64,000 bases of DNA from the NCBI RefSeq assembly GCF_042682565.1, contig NZ_JBHUIC010000030.1. One strand, given 5' to 3'. Made by a program: the position numbers and the translations under genes. The notes beneath the pieces were generated by a model. The model saw only the letters and a list, made by a program, of their open reading frames with translations. It was not told the DNA's origin and ran no database searches. Positions 34,147 to 43,384 of this stretch are shown here, piece by piece. The first letter of the stretch is position 1. Each line of letters starts with the position of its first letter. This DNA comes from Pistricoccus aurantiacus (GTDB taxonomy: Bacteria > Pseudomonadota > Gammaproteobacteria > Pseudomonadales > Halomonadaceae).

Positions 34147-34838
34147 AGCGCGCGCTGCTTCTGCTTGCCTTGATCGCCATTGGCGTCGCCTTCGACAAGG
34201 GCGTCTGGGCGATTCCCCGAGAGTGGAATCCTTTCGAGCCGCTGTATATTCAGGATCCGATTACTCCGGTCACCCGCTGGAAACTCAAGCGGCTCCAGAG
34301 CGATCGCCAGGGTTGCCTGGCGGCGCTGGAAACGTTGCCGAAAGACGAGCTCGACTATCAGGCGCTGACGGACTATGTGCCGGCCCCCAACTGCCCGCTC
34401 ACCAACGTGATACGTCTGAACGCCAGCGGCGTGGGGTTCAATCGCAGCTTCGTGGCGACGTGTCCCCTGGCGCTGGCCTGGTTGATGTTCGAGTACCATG
34501 ACCTGCAGCCGGCGGCACGGAATGTGCTTGGCAGCCCGGTCAGCCGAGTCGAGCACTACGGCAGCTTCGCCTGTCGCAATATCTACGGCCGCGAGAACGG
34601 CCGGCGCAGCGCCCATGCTTTCGCGGCAGCGCTGGATGTGGCGGCTTTCACGCTTGAAGACGGACGGCGCATCAGCGTGCTGGAGGATTGGCCGAAGGAA
34701 GAAGGGAAAGGAGAGTTTCTTCAGGAAGTGCATCAAGGCGCCTGCCGACGTTTCGCCACGGTATTAGGGCCAGATTACAATGCCGCCCATGCCAATCACT
34801 TCCATTTGGCCATGGGCGGATACAGGTTATGTCGCTAG
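34143..34838 (+). CDS. Extensin-like C-terminal domain protein
   Basis: The protein has 231 residues from a GTG that overlaps the telA stop (GTGA). An N-terminal hydrophobic segment (about 3-18) is probably a membrane anchor or signal sequence. The extensin_C-like domain covers about 55-230, with CPLALAWLMFEYHDLQPAA, HYGSFACRNIYGRENGRRSAHAFAAALDVAAF and HANHFHLAMGGYRLCR. Conserved histidines, an Asp and paired cysteines suggest a periplasmic metal-dependent peptidoglycan or wall hydrolase of the DD-/LD-peptidase type; this is a structural guess. Its place in the TelA operon fits an envelope function. Confidence 0.85.
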   Translation: MKRALLLLALIAIGVAFDKGVWAIPREWNPFEPLYIQDPITPVTRWKLKRLQSDRQGCLAALETLPKDELDYQALTDYVPAPNCPLTNVIRLNASGVGFNRSFVATCPLALAWLMFEYHDLQPAARNVLGSPVSRVEHYGSFACRNIYGRENGRRSAHAFAAALDVAAFTLEDGRRISVLEDWPKEEGKGEFLQEVHQGACRRFATVLGPDYNAAHANHFHLAMGGYRLCR

Positions 34839-34881
34839 TTCATGAATGGATGTCAAAGCGCTATCGATATCCCGTTTTCAT

Positions 34882-35127
34882 TCAATAACTGGTGCTGTTG
34901 TCTTCCACGGGGATGGTGGTGGTGGATGAACCGGCGCCTGCCCCCATGCCGCCGCTCGGTTCGCCGGTGGTGTCGGCTTGCGGATCCGGCGTTACGCTGG
35001 TCGTGCTTGAACCGGCAGCCGCGCCCATCCCACCGGGCTCACCGCGGGACTCTCCGCCGGAGGTATTGCAACCTGCCAGCGCCACCAATGAAGCTCCCAG
35101 CAGTAAGCCAAGCCATTTATTTTTCAT
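34882..35127 (-). CDS. Small lipoprotein with a duplicated Gly/Ser/Thr-rich module
   Basis: The protein has 81 residues from the ATG at 35127 (AAGGAA upstream); an upstream in-frame extension is rejected. The signal peptide ends in LVALAGC, a good lipobox, so the mature chain starts at about Cys19. After a short linker, two copies of a module rich in G, S and T follow: GEPGGMGAAAGSSTTSV and GEPSGGMGAGAGSSTTTI. There is no known domain. It is likely a disordered surface-tethered peptide, facing the periplasm or exterior. It is convergent with the extensin-like gene. Confidence 0.75.
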   Translation of the reverse strand: MKNKWLGLLLGASLVALAGCNTSGGESRGEPGGMGAAAGSSTTSVTPDPQADTTGEPSGGMGAGAGSSTTTIPVEDNSTSY

Positions 35128-35240
35128 GCGAAAATTCCTTTTTATCGAGAGGTAGGCCTTTATCATAGGCACTAACGTGAAAAGAGCACAAAAAATACGC
35201 TTTGTGATATTTCGTTAACTTTTGCCCTGGAGCAGGATCC

Positions 35241-37055
35241 TTGGATACTGGATTGATCTATTCCGCCCTGGTGTTTCTCGTCGCTGCGGTAGCGGTGGTG
35301 CCGCTGTGCAAGTGGCTAGGGCTTGGCGAGGTGCTGGGTTATCTGCTGGCCGGGGTGGTGATCGGCCCCACGACGCTGGGCCTGGTGAGCGAGCCGGAGC
35401 AGGTGCTGCGGTTTGCCCAGATCGGCATCATTTTTCTGCTGTTCGTCATCGGCCTTGAACTCAAGCCCTCGCGTCTCAAGCTGATGCGCAGGGCGGTCTT
35501 TGTCTTCGGCAGCCTGCAGCTTGCTACGGCGAGCCTGGCCATTGCCCTGGTCGCCTGGCTGTTGGGGCTTCCCCCTGCAGCGGCGCTGATCGTCGGCTTC
35601 AGCCTGGGGCTCAGCTCGACGCCGCTGGTGCTGCAGCTGTTGGTGGAGCGCAAGGAGCTGCAGAGCCGGCACGGTCGATATGCGTTTTCGATTCTGCTGT
35701 TTCAGGATCTGGCCGCCATTCCGGTACTGGCGCTGATTCCTTTCCTGGGTGTAGGCACCAGTCTCGAAGATGATCCGATGGGCCTGTACGATGATATCGC
35801 CCTGGGGATAGGCGCGTTCCTGGTGCTGATCCTGGGGGGGCGTTACCTGATGCGCCCGTTGTTTCGCCTGGCGGCCAATGCCCATAGTCGAGAAGTGTTC
35901 ATGGGGGCCGCGCTGATGGTGGTGCTGGGAGCCGCGCTGCTGATGGAAGAAGCCGGGCTTTCCATGGCGCTGGGCGCATTTATCGCCGGCGTGCTGCTGG
36001 CGGACTCGGAGTACCGTCCCGCCATCGAGGCGGATATCCAGCCCTTCAAGGGAATGCTGCTGGGGCTTTTCTTCATGGCGGTGGGCATGACCACCCAGAT
36101 CGGCCTGCTGTTGGATTCGCCGGTCATGATCCTGAGTCTGGTGCTGGGTCTGATGACGCTCAAGTTCGTGGCAATGCTGCTGGCGTCGCGGCTTTATGGA
36201 CTGCCTTGGCTGAAATCGACCCGGCTCGGGTTGCTGATGGCCCACGGCGGGGAATTCGGCTTCGTGCTGCTCTCAAGTGCCTTGGCCGCGGAGCTGCTGG
36301 ACGCCTCACTGGTCAATACGCTGATTCTGGTGGTCTCGCTTTCCATGGCGCTGACACCATTGCTCAACGCTCTGGTGCTGAGCTCGTCGCTGTTCAGGCT
36401 CAGGCCCCCCGCCAGGGATTTCGATCAGCCCACGGATGATACCCCGGAAGTGCTGATCATCGGTTTCAGCCGTTTCGGCCAGGTGGTGGGGCGAGTGCTG
36501 CAGAATCTCAAGATTCCCTACACGGTACTGGACAGCAACCCGGAGCAGGTGGATTTCGTGCGTCGCTATGGTAACCAGGTCTATTTCGGCGATGCGACTC
36601 GTCTCGATTTGCTCGAAGCCGCCGGGGCGGGTCGGGCGCGGCTGCTGGTATTGGCGGTAAGCGACGTGGAGATGTCGGTGCGCGTGGCCAAGCTGGTCAA
36701 ACAACATTTTCCCCAGGTGAAAATCCTCGCCCGGGCACGGGATCGATACCATGCCCAGATATTGATGCGTCTTGGTATCCCGGTGGTGATTCGTGAGCTG
36801 CTGCTGTCGAGTCTCGAGATGTCTCGCCAGGTGCTCAGCGAGCTGGGCGTATCCGAGCATCAGGCCCAGCATACCATCGAGACCTTTCGCCGCCATGACG
36901 AGCATATGCTGACGCGGCAGATGGAGATTTCCCAGGACGAGCAGCAGCTGATACAGAGCGTGCAGGAGGCCAACCGGGAGCTGCAGGAGATTTTCGAGGA
37001 AGACGAGCAAAGCCTGACCCCGGGCACCCTCAAGGTGTCGCCTCGCAGCTCATGA
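35241..37055 (+). CDS. Kef-type monovalent cation:proton antiporter (CPA2 family)
   Basis: The protein has 604 residues from a TTG start at 35241, with GGAG 8 bp upstream and no better ATG near. A CPA2 exchanger domain of about 12 helices (about 1-380) carries GYLLAGVVIGPTTLG and LGAFIAGVLLADSEYR. An RCK/TrkA-N domain (about 397-515) has VLIIGFSRFGQVVGRVL and a dinucleotide-binding fold; a helical tail follows. KefB/KefC-type systems release K+ during electrophile stress; in halotolerant bacteria similar proteins act in K+ or pH homeostasis. The ATG of the next gene overlaps its stop by 4 bp. Confidence 0.9.
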   Translation: MDTGLIYSALVFLVAAVAVVPLCKWLGLGEVLGYLLAGVVIGPTTLGLVSEPEQVLRFAQIGIIFLLFVIGLELKPSRLKLMRRAVFVFGSLQLATASLAIALVAWLLGLPPAAALIVGFSLGLSSTPLVLQLLVERKELQSRHGRYAFSILLFQDLAAIPVLALIPFLGVGTSLEDDPMGLYDDIALGIGAFLVLILGGRYLMRPLFRLAANAHSREVFMGAALMVVLGAALLMEEAGLSMALGAFIAGVLLADSEYRPAIEADIQPFKGMLLGLFFMAVGMTTQIGLLLDSPVMILSLVLGLMTLKFVAMLLASRLYGLPWLKSTRLGLLMAHGGEFGFVLLSSALAAELLDASLVNTLILVVSLSMALTPLLNALVLSSSLFRLRPPARDFDQPTDDTPEVLIIGFSRFGQVVGRVLQNLKIPYTVLDSNPEQVDFVRRYGNQVYFGDATRLDLLEAAGAGRARLLVLAVSDVEMSVRVAKLVKQHFPQVKILARARDRYHAQILMRLGIPVVIRELLLSSLEMSRQVLSELGVSEHQAQHTIETFRRHDEHMLTRQMEISQDEQQLIQSVQEANRELQEIFEEDEQSLTPGTLKVSPRSS

Positions 37056-38452
37056 ATAACTCGCAGGAAAGTTCGTCCATGTCAGGGTATTCCGCTGCCG
37101 AGCGTCTCTCTTCCAGGCCCTATGCCTCCCGCAAGGAAATCTTCGGCTGGGCGATGTTCGACTTCGCCAATCAGGCCTTTACCCTGCTGATCATCACCGT
37201 GGTGTTCGGCGAGCTCTACACCACGGTGATCGTCGGCGACCGGGGCGATGATTATCGCCTTGCCAACCTCTTGTGGAGCGCGGCCCTGGCGATCAGCTAT
37301 CTGCTGGTGGTGATCCTGGGGCCCTTGTGCGGGGCGGTGATGGATTACGCCGCCGCCAAGAAGCGCTTTCTCTTCATCAGCTATCTGGCCACGGTGATCG
37401 CCACCGGGCTGCTCTACTTCGTTGCCCCGGGTTACGTATGGCTGGGATTCCTGCTGATCGTGCTCTCCAACACCGCCTATTCCTTGGGAGAGTCCTTTAT
37501 CGCCGCCTTCCTGCCGGAACTCGGTCCGCCCAGGAGTCTCGGCAGGATTTCCGGTTTCGGCTGGGCCCTGGGCTATGTCGGCGGGCTCTTTGCCGCGGGC
37601 TTTACTCTGGTGGTGCTCGGCGAGACCAGCGCGGAAAACTTCGAACGCATTCGCTGGGTCGGGCCTTTCGCCGCCGGTTTCTTTCTGGTGACGGCGATTC
37701 CCACCTTCCTGTGGCTCAAGGAGCGCGGCGTGGCCACATCGCTGCCGCCGAGGGTGAGCTATACGGACATCGCGCTGGCCCGAGTGCGCCAGACGCTCCA
37801 GGATCTCCGGCGCTTTCGCGACCTGGCGATCTTTCTGGTGTCGCTCTTGTTCTCCATGGCCGGGGTCTACATCATCATCGCCTTCGCCTTCATCTACGGC
37901 GCCCAGGTGATCCGCTGGGACGAGTCGGTGCGCAACCTGATGTTCATCATCGTGCAGATCACCGCGGCGGTAGGCGCCCTGGGCTTCGGCTTCATTCAGG
38001 ATCGCATCGGCGCCAAGATCACTTATCTCTTCACGCTGGTACTGTGGGTGGCGGCGATTCTCGCCATCTGGGCGACCCCGGAAGTTACTACCTGGCTCAA
38101 CGCCTGGCTGGGGCTCGACTGGCAGGCCCAGCATCTCTTTCTGGTGGTGGGCTGTCTCGCCGGGCTCAGCCTGGGCTCGAGCCAGTCCGCCAGCCGCGCC
38201 CTGGTGGGGCTCTTCTCGCCCCGAGACAAGGCGGCGGAATTCTTCGGCTTCTGGGGCCTGGCCAACAAGCTCGCCGGGGTGATCGGCATCGTCGGGCTGG
38301 GGCTTCTGCAGGCGGTGGTGGGGCTGAAAGCCTCGATTCTTCTGTGCGCGGCGCTATTCATCCTGGCTATTCTGATATGCCTGGCGGTGAATCAGGCTCG
38401 CGGGCAGCGTGCCGCCGAGGAATGGGAACGTCGCGAGATCGCTGCGTACTAA
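37052..38452 (+). CDS. UMF1/Atg22-like MFS transporter
   Basis: The protein has 466 residues from the ATG at 37052 overlapping the Kef stop; an ATG at 37079 with CAGGAAAG upstream is an alternative start. About 12 helices are present, with EIFGWAMFDFANQAFTLLIITVVF at the N terminus, the hallmark of the UMF1 (Atg22-like) family, and LGSSQSASRALVGLFSP in the second half. Fungal Atg22 exports amino acids from the vacuole; bacterial members have no known substrate. Co-transcription with the antiporter suggests ion-coupled solute efflux. Confidence 0.85.
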   Translation: MNNSQESSSMSGYSAAERLSSRPYASRKEIFGWAMFDFANQAFTLLIITVVFGELYTTVIVGDRGDDYRLANLLWSAALAISYLLVVILGPLCGAVMDYAAAKKRFLFISYLATVIATGLLYFVAPGYVWLGFLLIVLSNTAYSLGESFIAAFLPELGPPRSLGRISGFGWALGYVGGLFAAGFTLVVLGETSAENFERIRWVGPFAAGFFLVTAIPTFLWLKERGVATSLPPRVSYTDIALARVRQTLQDLRRFRDLAIFLVSLLFSMAGVYIIIAFAFIYGAQVIRWDESVRNLMFIIVQITAAVGALGFGFIQDRIGAKITYLFTLVLWVAAILAIWATPEVTTWLNAWLGLDWQAQHLFLVVGCLAGLSLGSSQSASRALVGLFSPRDKAAEFFGFWGLANKLAGVIGIVGLGLLQAVVGLKASILLCAALFILAILICLAVNQARGQRAAEEWERREIAAY

Positions 38453-38502
38453 GTAAGTCAATTCAGGAAGTTTTTGAACCTGTGGCATTCAGGAGAAATT
38501 CC

Positions 38503-38811
38503 ATGGCCGTTATTTTACAGATACATTTTCCTTTTTCCGGACCCTTCGGCGATGCCCTGCTGGAGGAGGCAAGACCGATGGCGGAATCCATCAATACCGA
38601 GCCGGGACTGCGCTGGAAACTATGGACGGAAGACGCGCAGGAAAAGCGGGCCGGCGGTATCTATCTATTCGATACTCGGGAACAGGCGCAGCGCTATCTC
38701 GACAAGCACAGCGAGCGACTGCGCCAATCGATGGGGGTCGAAAATGTCGAGGCGCAGATCCTCGAGGTCAACGAGCCGCTATCCGCTATCAATCGCGGTC
38801 CTGTCCAATAA
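38503..38811 (+). CDS. YdhR-like monooxygenase (antibiotic-biosynthesis-monooxygenase fold)
   Basis: The protein has 102 residues from the ATG at 38503, with AGGAG 7 bp upstream. It starts MAVILQIHFPFSGPFGDAL and shows the ferredoxin-like alpha/beta pattern of YdhR. GLRWKLWTED and GGIYLFDTREQAQRYLDKH are the core elements. YdhR family members form dimers and have no proven substrate. It stands alone between the MFS gene and the retropepsin-like gene. Confidence 0.85.
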   Translation: MAVILQIHFPFSGPFGDALLEEARPMAESINTEPGLRWKLWTEDAQEKRAGGIYLFDTREQAQRYLDKHSERLRQSMGVENVEAQILEVNEPLSAINRGPVQ

Positions 38812-38834
38812 GTGCGTCTTGTGAGCACTGACTT

Positions 38835-39359
38835 GTGAGCAAGGAGGCGCGCGGCCAACGACGCTTTGGCCTGGGCATGCTGGTGCTCTGGGTGCTGCTG
38901 ATGGCGATGGCGTTTTTCGGCTTTCAACGCCTCGTGGAAGAGCGACGCAATCCCAATGCGGATCTGGCTCGGATGACCGAAGGCCAGCAGCGAGAAGTAA
39001 CGCTTGAGCGCAACGGCGCCGGGCACTTCGTCGCCAGCGGGCGGATCAATGGCGAGGTGGTGGAATTTCTATTGGATACCGGCGCCACCCAGGTGGCGGT
39101 GCCCGGCGAACTGGCCGAACGGCTCGGTTTGAAGAGAGGGCCCGGCGCGGTATTTCGCACCGCCAACGGCACCGCGCGAGGCTATCTGACCCAGTTGGAC
39201 AAGGTCAGCCTGGGCGGCCTGGTTGCCCGGGACGTACCCGGCTCCATCGGCCCCGGCATGGGCGGCGACACCGTGCTGCTGGGCATGAGCTTTCTCAACC
39301 GCTTCGATATCCAGATACGCGGCGATCGGATGGTGCTGAGCGTGCCTGAGGCGCGTTGA
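38835..39359 (+). CDS. Membrane-anchored retropepsin-like aspartic protease
   Basis: The protein has 174 residues from a GTG at 38835. One N-terminal helix (about 12-32; GMLVLWVLLMAMAFFGF) is followed by a periplasmic retropepsin-like fold with the active-site triad in FLLDTGATQVAVP. The family has one Asp per chain, so the active protein should be a dimer, as in viral retropepsins. It matches the TIGR02281-type clan AA proteins of proteobacteria. The substrate is unknown. Confidence 0.88.
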   Translation: MSKEARGQRRFGLGMLVLWVLLMAMAFFGFQRLVEERRNPNADLARMTEGQQREVTLERNGAGHFVASGRINGEVVEFLLDTGATQVAVPGELAERLGLKRGPGAVFRTANGTARGYLTQLDKVSLGGLVARDVPGSIGPGMGGDTVLLGMSFLNRFDIQIRGDRMVLSVPEAR

Positions 39360-39398
39360 TTGACTATCCTCTTTCGCTATAGTTGATAAAATAATTTC

Positions 39399-41081
39399 AT
39401 GAATCTAGATACGTCTCCTGCCACTGCTTCCCTGGACGATCCCTTCTATTACCTGATCAATTTTCGTTTCGTGCTCGACTGGGTGCGGGAGCGTTACGCG
39501 GATCTGCTCGATAACGATGAGCGGGCGCTTCTGACCACTATTCAGAATCTCCCCGAGTCTTCACAGGCGTTGCTGACAAGGATGGTGATGCGCAAGGGGG
39601 AGCGGTTTCGTCTCTCCAAGCTGCGCTACGCGGAGATCGGCGACAGTCACGCGGCCATGGCGCCGCTGATCGAGCAAGGATTAGTGCACGACGATCCGGT
39701 ACTGGAACTCGGCGAGCTATTTTCCCTGCTCACTCGCCAGGAGCTGGCGCTGGCCTTGCGGGACGAGATTCAGGCGGCGGAGCTTCCGCGCGGCATGCCC
39801 AAGGCGGCGCTGCGGGAGGCGCTTGAATCACAAGGCTTGGCACCGCGTCGCTTCAGCGATTGGTGGAAAACCGATGACACGCTGGTGGAGCTTGCCCACC
39901 CCGAGCTTTTCGAGCGGCTGCGGCTGATGTTCTTCGGCAACCTGCGGCAGGACTGGTCGGAGTTCGTGCTGGCGGAGCTTGGCTTGCAGCGCTTCGAGAC
40001 GGTTGATTTCAGTCCGGATTCCCGGGCCTTCCAGCACCGCGAGGAGGTGGATACCTATCTGACTCTGGAGCGGCTGCGTCGGCGACTGTATGAAGGCGAG
40101 TTGCCCCAAGCCGTTTGGCGGGATACGCCGAACGAACCTTATGACAACGCCTGGCTGGAAAGCCGCCGTAGCCGTCTGCTGTTCCGCCTGGGCCGGGAGC
40201 TGGAGCGCCAGGGCGAGTCACGGCTGGCCCGAGATGTTTATGCAGGCAGTACACATAACGAGGCGCGCGTTCGCCGGCTGCGCCTGCTGGAGCGGGCCGG
40301 TGACTTCGCATCAGCCTGGGAGTTGCTGCAGGAGGCGATTCGGGTGCCGCGCAACGAGGCGGAAGCTCAGCATTTGCAGCGTTTGCAAAAACGCCTGGCC
40401 AGGCGGGTCGGGCAAACATCCGCCACTGCTGGACCGGAAGCGCAAACAAAACAGCTAATTCTCGAGCTACCCCGACAGCCAAGCGTGGAAATCGCCGTAC
40501 GTGACTACCTCGCTACCTCGGAAGCGCCGGTGTATTACGTGGAAAACAGTCTGCTGACCGGGCTCTTCGGTCTGCTGTGCTGGGAAGCAATTTTCGCGCC
40601 GCTGCCCGGCGCCTTCTTTCATCCCTTTCACAACGGCCCGGCGGACCTGTACCGGGAGGATTTCGTCTCCCGCCGCCGTGAATTGTTCGAGACTTGTCTG
40701 GCAAGGCTGGACGGGCAGGACTATCGCGATCTCGTTCGCGCCACCTGGCAGGAAAAATGGGGCCTTGCCTCGCCCTTCGTGCATTGGGGCGCCCTGAGCG
40801 AAGAGCGCCTGGAGTTGGCGTTGGCCCGCATCCCGCCGGCGCATCTCAAGGCCTGTTTCCGGCGCCTCTTGAGCGACCTTCGCGCCAATCGTGCCGGGCT
40901 GCCGGATCTGATTCAGTTCTATTCTGACGAAAGCGATTCCGGCTATCGTCTGATCGAGGTCAAGGGACCGGGAGATCGGCTGCAGGACAATCAGCGCCGC
41001 TGGCTAAGCTTCTTCCAGCGCGAGGGCATCCCCGTGGCGGTCTGCTACGTCAACTGGTGCTCCGAGGAAACGGCGTCTTGA
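39399..41081 (+). CDS. VRR-NUC domain nuclease (FAN1-like)
   Basis: The protein has 560 residues from the ATG at 39399. The C-terminal VRR-NUC nuclease domain shows a metal-site motif, LIEVKGPGDRLQDNQRRW, with E-x-K chemistry. Upstream lies an all-helical region of about 430 residues, with a winged-helix-like SAP-type segment and TPR-like repeats (SRLLFRLGRELERQGESRLARDVY), which is also seen in FAN1-type nucleases. FAN1-like enzymes process flaps and interstrand cross-links. The gene is coupled (TTGA overlap at 41078) to the helicase downstream. Confidence 0.88.
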   Translation: MNLDTSPATASLDDPFYYLINFRFVLDWVRERYADLLDNDERALLTTIQNLPESSQALLTRMVMRKGERFRLSKLRYAEIGDSHAAMAPLIEQGLVHDDPVLELGELFSLLTRQELALALRDEIQAAELPRGMPKAALREALESQGLAPRRFSDWWKTDDTLVELAHPELFERLRLMFFGNLRQDWSEFVLAELGLQRFETVDFSPDSRAFQHREEVDTYLTLERLRRRLYEGELPQAVWRDTPNEPYDNAWLESRRSRLLFRLGRELERQGESRLARDVYAGSTHNEARVRRLRLLERAGDFASAWELLQEAIRVPRNEAEAQHLQRLQKRLARRVGQTSATAGPEAQTKQLILELPRQPSVEIAVRDYLATSEAPVYYVENSLLTGLFGLLCWEAIFAPLPGAFFHPFHNGPADLYREDFVSRRRELFETCLARLDGQDYRDLVRATWQEKWGLASPFVHWGALSEERLELALARIPPAHLKACFRRLLSDLRANRAGLPDLIQFYSDESDSGYRLIEVKGPGDRLQDNQRRWLSFFQREGIPVAVCYVNWCSEETAS

Positions 41082-43384
41082 ACTACCGCGTCGCGGTTCG
41101 CGCCCTGTGCGAGTTCACCGCCGGGACCGGCGATCTGGATCATCGCTTCACCCCGAGCCCCAGTGCCCGGGAAGGTATTGCCGGCCATCAGCTGGTGGCG
41201 GCTCGGCGCGGCGAGAGTTATGAAAGCGAAATTTCCCTGAGCGGCGACTATCAGCCGGATGAGAGCGTAATACTGACCGTCGGCGGTCGCGCGGACGGTT
41301 ACGACAGCGCGGCCAATCGCCTCGAGGAAATCAAGACCCATCGCGGCGATCTCGCCCGCATGAGCGATAATCAGCGTGCCCTGCACTGGGCCCAGGTGCG
41401 GGTCTACGGCGCGCTTTTATGTCGGGCGCGGGAACTCGAGGGCGTGACCCTGGCGCTGGTCTATCTGGATATCGCCAGCCAGCGGGAAAGCGTGCTGACC
41501 GAGTGGTCGACCCGTGCCGAGCTGGAGGCTTTCTTCGAAGATCAGTGCGAGCGCTTTCTGATCTGGGCGGCCCAGGAAGCCGTCCATCGCCGGGCCCGGG
41601 ACGCCGCCCTGGAAAAGCTCGTCTTTCCCTACACGACGTTTCGTTCCGGCCAGCGGGAACTCGCCGAGGCGGTCTACAAGGCGGCGAGCACCCAACGCTG
41701 CCTGCTGATGCAGGCCCCCACCGGCATCGGCAAGACCCTGGGCACGCTGTTTCCCCAGCTTGCGGCCATGCCTCGCCATAACCTTGATCGTCTTTTCTAT
41801 CTTACCGCCAAGACCACCGGGCGCGGCCTGGCCTTGAGTGCCCTCGAGCATCTGGACGCGAAGCCGCTACGGGTACTGGAACTGGTGGCTCGGGACAAGG
41901 CCTGCGAGCATCCGGACAAGGCCTGTCACGGGGAATCCTGCCCCCTGGCTCGGGGCTTCTACGACCGGCTGCCGGAGGCACGTCGCCAGGCGGTGGCACA
42001 GGGCGGCCGGCTGGATCAGGCGGCGCTGCGTCATATCGCCTTGGCCCATGACATCTGCCCCTACTATCTGGGTCAGGAACTGGCCCGCTGGTGCGATGTA
42101 GTGGTGGGGGACGTCAACCATTACTTCGATCTCAACGCCATGCTGTTCGGCCTGACCCTGACCCAGCAGTGGCGGGTGGGTGTGCTGGTGGACGAGGCCC
42201 ATAACCTGGTGGAGCGCGGCCGGCGCATGTACAGCGCACAACTGGACCAGGCCGCCTTCAAGCGGCTGCGTCGCCAGGCGCCGGAAGCGCTTGGAAAAAC
42301 CTTCAGACGCATCGATCGCCAATGGAATGCCTTGAACAAGGCGGAGCATCCGAAGGGCTCCACAACCTATCGAGAACTCGAGGCGATTCCTGCCAAGCTG
42401 CTGAGCGCCTTGCACAAGGCCATCGCCGAGATCACCGAATATCTGGCGGATGAGCCCGCGGGGCTGGATAGCGCCCTGAGTCAAACGTATTTCGACCTGC
42501 TGCATTTCTGCCGGGTGGCGGAGCTATTTGATAAGCAGTTTCTCTGTGATCTGAGTTTTCGGTGTGGACGGCGAGGCGGGACAATATCAGCGCTTGCCCT
42601 GCGCAATGTGGTGCCGGCGACGCTTCTCGCCCCACGTTTCGCCGTGAGCCACACCAGCGTGCTGTTTTCCGCCACCCTGAGCCCGAGCCGCTACTACGCG
42701 GATCTGCTGGGGTTGCCGGAAAGGACGCCCTGGCTCGAGGTGGAAGCGCCGTTTGTCGCGGATCAGCTCGAGGTGCGTATCGCCGCGGACGTCTCGACCC
42801 GTTTCCGGCATCGCCAGGCGTCGCTTGACCCCATCGGCGAGCTGATGGCGCAGCAGTTCAGGGCCCAGCCGGGCAACTACCTGGCCTTCTTCAGCAGCTT
42901 CGATTATCTGGAGCAGGTGCTGGAACGGTTTCACGAGTCTCATCCGTCGATTCCCGTCTGGCGCCAGGAGCGGCGCATGAGCGAGCCCGCGCGACAGGAC
43001 TTTCTCGCCAGGTTCGAGGCCCGCGGTCAGGGCATCGGCTTCGCGGTACTCGGCGGCGTGTTCGGCGAAGGCATCGACCTGCCCGGGGAGCGGCTGATCG
43101 GCGCTTTCATCGCCACCCTTGGCCTGCCGCAGATCAATCCGGTTAACGAGGGGTTCAAGCAGCGCCTGGGCGCCATCTTCGGCGACGGCTACGCCTATAC
43201 CTATCTCTATCCGGGTCTGCAGAAGGTGGTGCAGGCGGCGGGCCGGGTGATTCGTACCCGAGAGGATCGTGGCGTCGTCCATCTGATCGACGATCGTTTC
43301 AACCGACCGGAAGTGCGCGAACTACTCCCGGACTGGTGGCAAACGTCTACGGTACGGTCTTTCCCGCTCCTGTCTCTTCAGTAG
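41078..43384 (+). CDS. DinG-like iron-sulfur superfamily 2 helicase with N-terminal PD-(D/E)xK motif
   Basis: The protein has 768 residues from the TTG at 41078 (GAGGA 9 bp upstream, stop/start overlap with the previous gene). Residues about 65-95 contain GGRADGY...LEEIKT, matching the D...ExK core of Cas4/RecB-type nucleases. The helicase has Walker A QAPTGIGKT, four cysteines (CEHPDKACHGESC and ICPYY) for an iron-sulfur cluster, DEAH (LVDEAHNL), and motif VI-like QAAGRVIRTREDRG. This class unwinds branched DNA. Together with the VRR-NUC protein it forms a nuclease-helicase repair module. The stop end overlaps the convergent transporter by 38 bp. Confidence 0.9.
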   Translation: MNYRVAVRALCEFTAGTGDLDHRFTPSPSAREGIAGHQLVAARRGESYESEISLSGDYQPDESVILTVGGRADGYDSAANRLEEIKTHRGDLARMSDNQRALHWAQVRVYGALLCRARELEGVTLALVYLDIASQRESVLTEWSTRAELEAFFEDQCERFLIWAAQEAVHRRARDAALEKLVFPYTTFRSGQRELAEAVYKAASTQRCLLMQAPTGIGKTLGTLFPQLAAMPRHNLDRLFYLTAKTTGRGLALSALEHLDAKPLRVLELVARDKACEHPDKACHGESCPLARGFYDRLPEARRQAVAQGGRLDQAALRHIALAHDICPYYLGQELARWCDVVVGDVNHYFDLNAMLFGLTLTQQWRVGVLVDEAHNLVERGRRMYSAQLDQAAFKRLRRQAPEALGKTFRRIDRQWNALNKAEHPKGSTTYRELEAIPAKLLSALHKAIAEITEYLADEPAGLDSALSQTYFDLLHFCRVAELFDKQFLCDLSFRCGRRGGTISALALRNVVPATLLAPRFAVSHTSVLFSATLSPSRYYADLLGLPERTPWLEVEAPFVADQLEVRIAADVSTRFRHRQASLDPIGELMAQQFRAQPGNYLAFFSSFDYLEQVLERFHESHPSIPVWRQERRMSEPARQDFLARFEARGQGIGFAVLGGVFGEGIDLPGERLIGAFIATLGLPQINPVNEGFKQRLGAIFGDGYAYTYLYPGLQKVVQAAGRVIRTREDRGVVHLIDDRFNRPEVRELLPDWWQTSTVRSFPLLSLQ

